A stretch of 8,762 nucleotides of DNA from CAKKQX01 sp046313915 (lineage in GTDB: Bacteria > Pseudomonadota > Gammaproteobacteria > Burkholderiales > SG8-41): assembly GCA_046313915.1 (NCBI GenBank), contig JBKBXX010000126.1:1-8762 (forward strand), written 5' to 3'. Shown here one piece after another: positions 6,620 to 8,762 of the stretch (its first letter is position 1; each line of letters starts with the position of its first letter). Under the pieces are notes generated by a model. That model saw only the letters and a program-made list of their open reading frames with translations. It ran no database searches and was not told where the DNA came from. The translations under genes were made by a program, and so were the position numbers.

Positions 6620-7507
6620 ATGTCCAAGAAACACCCCGTCATCGCGGTCACGGGTTCGTCCGGCGCCGGCACCACCACCGTCAAGCGCGCGTTCGAGCAC
6701 ATCTTCTTCCGCGAAAAAATCAACGCAGCCGTAATCGAGGGCGACAGCTTTCACAGCCTGTCGCGCGTCGAATTCAAGGAGGCGATGAAAAAGGCCGAAT
6801 CCGAGGGCAACCGGAATTTCAGCCATTTCGGCCCCGAGTCCAACCACTTCGACAAGCTGGCCGAACTCTTCAAGACCTACGGCGAAACCGGCAGCGGCAA
6901 AAAGCGTTATTACATCCACAGCGACGAAGAAGCCGCCGAGCACAACAAGCGCCTCAACACCAGCCTGAACCCCGGCGAATTCACCCCTTGGGAAGACGTG
7001 CCCGCCGGCTCCGACGTGCTGTTTTACGAGGGCCTGCACGGTCTGGTCAAAACCGACACCGTCGATGTGTCCGAACACGTCGACCTCGGCATCGGCGTGG
7101 TGCCCATCGTCAACCTCGAATGGATCCAGAAAATCCACCGCGACGGCGCCGAACGCGGCTACTCCGCCGACGTCATCGTCGACACCATCCTGCGCCGCAT
7201 GCCGGATTACGTGAACTACATCACCCCGCAGTTCTCGCGCACCGACATCAACTTCCAGCGCGTGTCGACCGTCGACACTTCCAACCCTTTCATCTCGCGC
7301 GACATCCCCACGCCGGACGAAAGCTTCATCGTCATCCGCTTCCGCGAGCCCAAGGGCGTCGATTTCCCCTACCTGCTGAACATGATCTGCAATTCGTTCA
7401 TGTCGCGCCCCAACACCATCGTCGTGCCGGGCGCCAAGATGGGCTTCGCCATGGAGCTGATCCTGACCCCGATCATCCAGGACATGATCGCCAACAAGAA
7501 CAAGTAA
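6620..7507 (+). CDS. prk: Phosphoribulokinase, class I (bacterial type)
   Basis: The enzyme phosphorylates ribulose 5-phosphate with ATP to ribulose 1,5-bisphosphate, the substrate of RubisCO, in the cytoplasm. At 295 residues it fits the bacterial octameric class (about 290). The P-loop GSSGAGTT is at 12-19. D42, H45 and R49 stand in EGDSFHSLSR at the same numbers as in the Rhodobacter enzyme, and H100 also matches. Walker B E137 (LFYEGLHG), K171, R174, D175 and R179 correspond to its E131, K165, R168, D169 and R173 with a uniform shift of six. All known catalytic and substrate residues are therefore present. The only cysteine is C257, so the thioredoxin switch of plant enzymes is absent; bacterial enzymes are instead typically stimulated by NADH. 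No RubisCO, cbbR or other Calvin-cycle gene is adjacent. The gene has its own probable promoter and a terminator, suggesting a monocistronic unit. Related PrkB-like proteins occur in non-autotrophs, so carbon fixation is likely but not proved here. Confidence 0.96.
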   Translation: MSKKHPVIAVTGSSGAGTTTVKRAFEHIFFREKINAAVIEGDSFHSLSRVEFKEAMKKAESEGNRNFSHFGPESNHFDKLAELFKTYGETGSGKKRYYIHSDEEAAEHNKRLNTSLNPGEFTPWEDVPAGSDVLFYEGLHGLVKTDTVDVSEHVDLGIGVVPIVNLEWIQKIHRDGAERGYSADVIVDTILRRMPDYVNYITPQFSRTDINFQRVSTVDTSNPFISRDIPTPDESFIVIRFREPKGVDFPYLLNMICNSFMSRPNTIVVPGAKMGFAMELILTPIIQDMIANKNK

Positions 7508-7527
7508 GTCAGTCGCATCAGGCTGCT

Positions 7528-7552
7528 AACGGAGCCCCAGGGCTCCGTTTTT
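7528..7552 (+). terminator. Intrinsic terminator after prk
   Basis: AACGGAGCC (7528-7536), loop CCAG (7537-7540), GGCTCCGTT (7541-7549), with a T-run through 7552. This is a 9-base-pair stem with a tetraloop and a U tract, 20 bases after the prk stop. There is no matching A tract on the left, so it acts for plus-strand transcription only. Confidence 0.9.
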
Positions 7553-7581
7553 CATTCCACGTTTCAATCGCGGGGCGTGTC

Positions 7582-7615
7582 TGCCGCGGCATGCGCTGTG
7601 TACGCAGCAGCTGCT
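7582..7615 (+). repeat. Stacked palindromes upstream of the uvrD -10 box
   Basis: Three inverted repeats lie within 34 bases: TGCCGCGGCA (7582-7591, perfect), GCTGTGTACGCAGC (7595-7608, imperfect) and AGCAGCTGCT (7606-7615, perfect). The last ends 3 bases before the TATAAT. They occupy the place of the -35 region. They may be operator sites, but a GC-rich background makes short palindromes common. Confidence 0.35.
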
Positions 7616-7618
7616 TTA

Positions 7619-7624
7619 TATAAT
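7619..7624 (+). promoter_or_regulatory. Candidate -10 box of uvrD
   Basis: A perfect TATAAT, 27 bases before the helicase ATG, in an AT-rich patch (CTTTATATAATG). No good -35 is visible at 16-18 bases upstream; the nearest hexamer, CTGTGT, matches poorly. Transcription would start near 7631 with a leader of about 20 bases and no Shine-Dalgarno. It lies downstream of the prk terminator, as expected for a separate unit. Confidence 0.55.
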
Positions 7625-7651
7625 GTTCCCTCGTCTGCACCCATACCCGAC

Positions 7652-8762
7652 ATGAGCGCCCTTCTCGACACCCTCAATCCCGAACAGCGCGCTGCTGTCA
7701 CGCTGCCGCACGAGTCGGCGCTGATTTTGGCTGGGGCGGGATCGGGCAAGACGCGGGTGCTCACCACGCGCATCGTGTGGTTGATCCAGACCCGGCAGGT
7801 GTCGCCGCACGGCATCCTCGCGGTGACTTTCACCAACAAGGCGGCGAAGGAAATGCTCACGCGCATCTCGGCCATGCTGCCGATCAACACGCGCGGCATG
7901 TGGGTGGGCACCTTCCACGGCCTGGCCAACCGGTTGTTGCGCACGCACTGGCGTGAAGCCGGGTTGCCGCAGTCGTTCCAGATTCTCGACTCGAGCGACC
8001 AGCTCTCGGCGATCAAGCGGCTGATGAAATCGCTGAACGTGGATACGGAGAAATACGAGCCGAAGAAGGTGCAGTGGTTCATCAACGGCCACAAGGAAGC
8101 CGGCCGCCGCGCACGCGACGCCGAAGCCTTCGACGAATACTCGATGCGCATGGCCGAGCTGTTCGAGGCCTACGACGCGCAATGTCAGCGCGAGGGCGTA
8201 GCCGATTTTCCCGAACTGCTGCTGCGCTCTTACGAACTGCTGTATCGCAACGAACCGCTGCGCGAGCATTATCGCGACCGCTTCAGACACATCCTGATCG
8301 ACGAATTCCAGGACACCAACACCCTGCAGTACCGCTGGCTGAAGCTGTTCGCCGGGCCGCGCACCGCGCTGTTCGCGGTGGGCGACGACGACCAGTCGAT
8401 CTACGCCTTTCGCGGCGCCAACACCGCCAACATGGCCGAATTCGAGCGCGAGTTCGCCCACGGCAAGGTCATCAAGCTGGAGCAGAACTACCGCAGCCAC
8501 GGCCACATCCTCACCGCCGCCAACACGCTGATTGCGCAGAACGCGCACCGCCTCGGCAAGAACCTGTGGACGGCGGAGGGCGACGGCGAGCCGATCCGCG
8601 TGTTCGACGCCTATTCCGACCAGGACGAGGCGAGCTTCGTAGTGGATGAAGTGCGCGCGCTCAAGCGCGAAGGCGTGAACCTGTCCGACATGGCGCTGCT
8701 GTACCGCTCCAATGCGCAATCCCGGGTGCTGGAACACGCGCTGTTTTCGGCCAGCGTGCCGT
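7652..8762 (+). CDS. uvrD: UvrD/PcrA-type DNA helicase, N-terminal half (cut by window edge)
   Basis: This superfamily 1A 3'-5' DNA helicase acts in nucleotide-excision and mismatch repair, where it removes the cut strand. The window holds 370 codons, about half of the usual 720-740. Motifs in order: Q motif LNPEQRAAV (8-16); motif I AGAGSGKT (27-34); motif Ia LAVTFTNKAAKEM (56-68); Ib VGTFHGLANRLLR (85-97); motif II LIDEFQDTN (215-223) with D217-E218; motif III VGDDDQSIYAFRGAN (243-257); motif IV EQNYRSHGHI (277-286). The insertion between Ib and II is the 1B domain. The G-D-D-D-Q-S-I-Y-x-x-R-G-A form is shared by UvrD, PcrA and Rep. UvrD is favoured for a betaproteobacterium, but Rep cannot be fully excluded without the C-terminal half. 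The ATG at 7652 (MSALLDTLNPEQ) gives the normal short N-terminus. No Shine-Dalgarno is visible. Confidence 0.92.
   Translation, partial: MSALLDTLNPEQRAAVTLPHESALILAGAGSGKTRVLTTRIVWLIQTRQVSPHGILAVTFTNKAAKEMLTRISAMLPINTRGMWVGTFHGLANRLLRTHWREAGLPQSFQILDSSDQLSAIKRLMKSLNVDTEKYEPKKVQWFINGHKEAGRRARDAEAFDEYSMRMAELFEAYDAQCQREGVADFPELLLRSYELLYRNEPLREHYRDRFRHILIDEFQDTNTLQYRWLKLFAGPRTALFAVGDDDQSIYAFRGANTANMAEFEREFAHGKVIKLEQNYRSHGHILTAANTLIAQNAHRLGKNLWTAEGDGEPIRVFDAYSDQDEASFVVDEVRALKREGVNLSDMALLYRSNAQSRVLEHALFSASVP

Noticed and set aside
7596..7610. A LexA box before uvrD
   Set aside because: The half sites are CTG and CAG but spaced by 9, not 10, and lack the CTGT...ACAG extension, so it is at best a near miss.
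6571..7623. A 350-codon frame overlapping prk in another plus-strand frame
   Set aside because: It is out of frame with the phosphoribulokinase, is rich in R, H, P and Q, and reads through the terminator; no family resemblance.
7616..8737. A 373-codon open frame on the minus strand opposite the helicase
   Set aside because: It is antisense to a clear UvrD reading frame and runs through the uvrD promoter region; no recognisable domain.

Overview
The window looks like an ordinary chromosomal segment of a GC-rich betaproteobacterium, probably an autotroph of the Thiobacillus/Nitrosomonadales kind. That placement is an inference. It rests on the gene order leuS-lptE-holA-(proA)-nadD, on the high GC content with long shadow frames, and on a complete class I phosphoribulokinase, which points to the Calvin cycle. 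I see no mobile element, CRISPR array, tRNA, rRNA or phage gene.

Left part (1-5908, all minus strand): a tightly packed housekeeping run read leuS -> lptE -> holA -> proA -> nadD, with nadD running off the left edge. The junctions are a 4-base overlap (leuS/lptE), a 1-base gap (lptE/holA), an 11-base overlap (holA/proA) and a 15-base gap (proA/nadD), so it should be one translationally coupled operon. A perfect TATAAT 28 bases in front of leuS is the likely promoter. The operon joins leucyl-tRNA charging, LPS export to the outer membrane, the clamp loader of DNA polymerase III, proline synthesis and NAD synthesis.

Middle (5909-6619): a divergent gene region. It carries a small secreted protein of the GlcG/HbpS (DUF336) family on the plus strand, then a 106-base gap holding a plausible promoter with dyad symmetries.

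Right part (6620-8762, plus strand): a stand-alone phosphoribulokinase gene with its own Shine-Dalgarno and a clear intrinsic terminator. A short palindrome-rich gap with a perfect TATAAT follows, then the first 370 codons of a UvrD-type helicase gene that runs off the right edge.

I did not find a novel system. The most useful secondary observations are regulatory: a GC hairpin over the holA initiation region, dyads inside the prk promoter, stacked palindromes before uvrD, and two perfect -10 boxes followed by short leaders without a Shine-Dalgarno.
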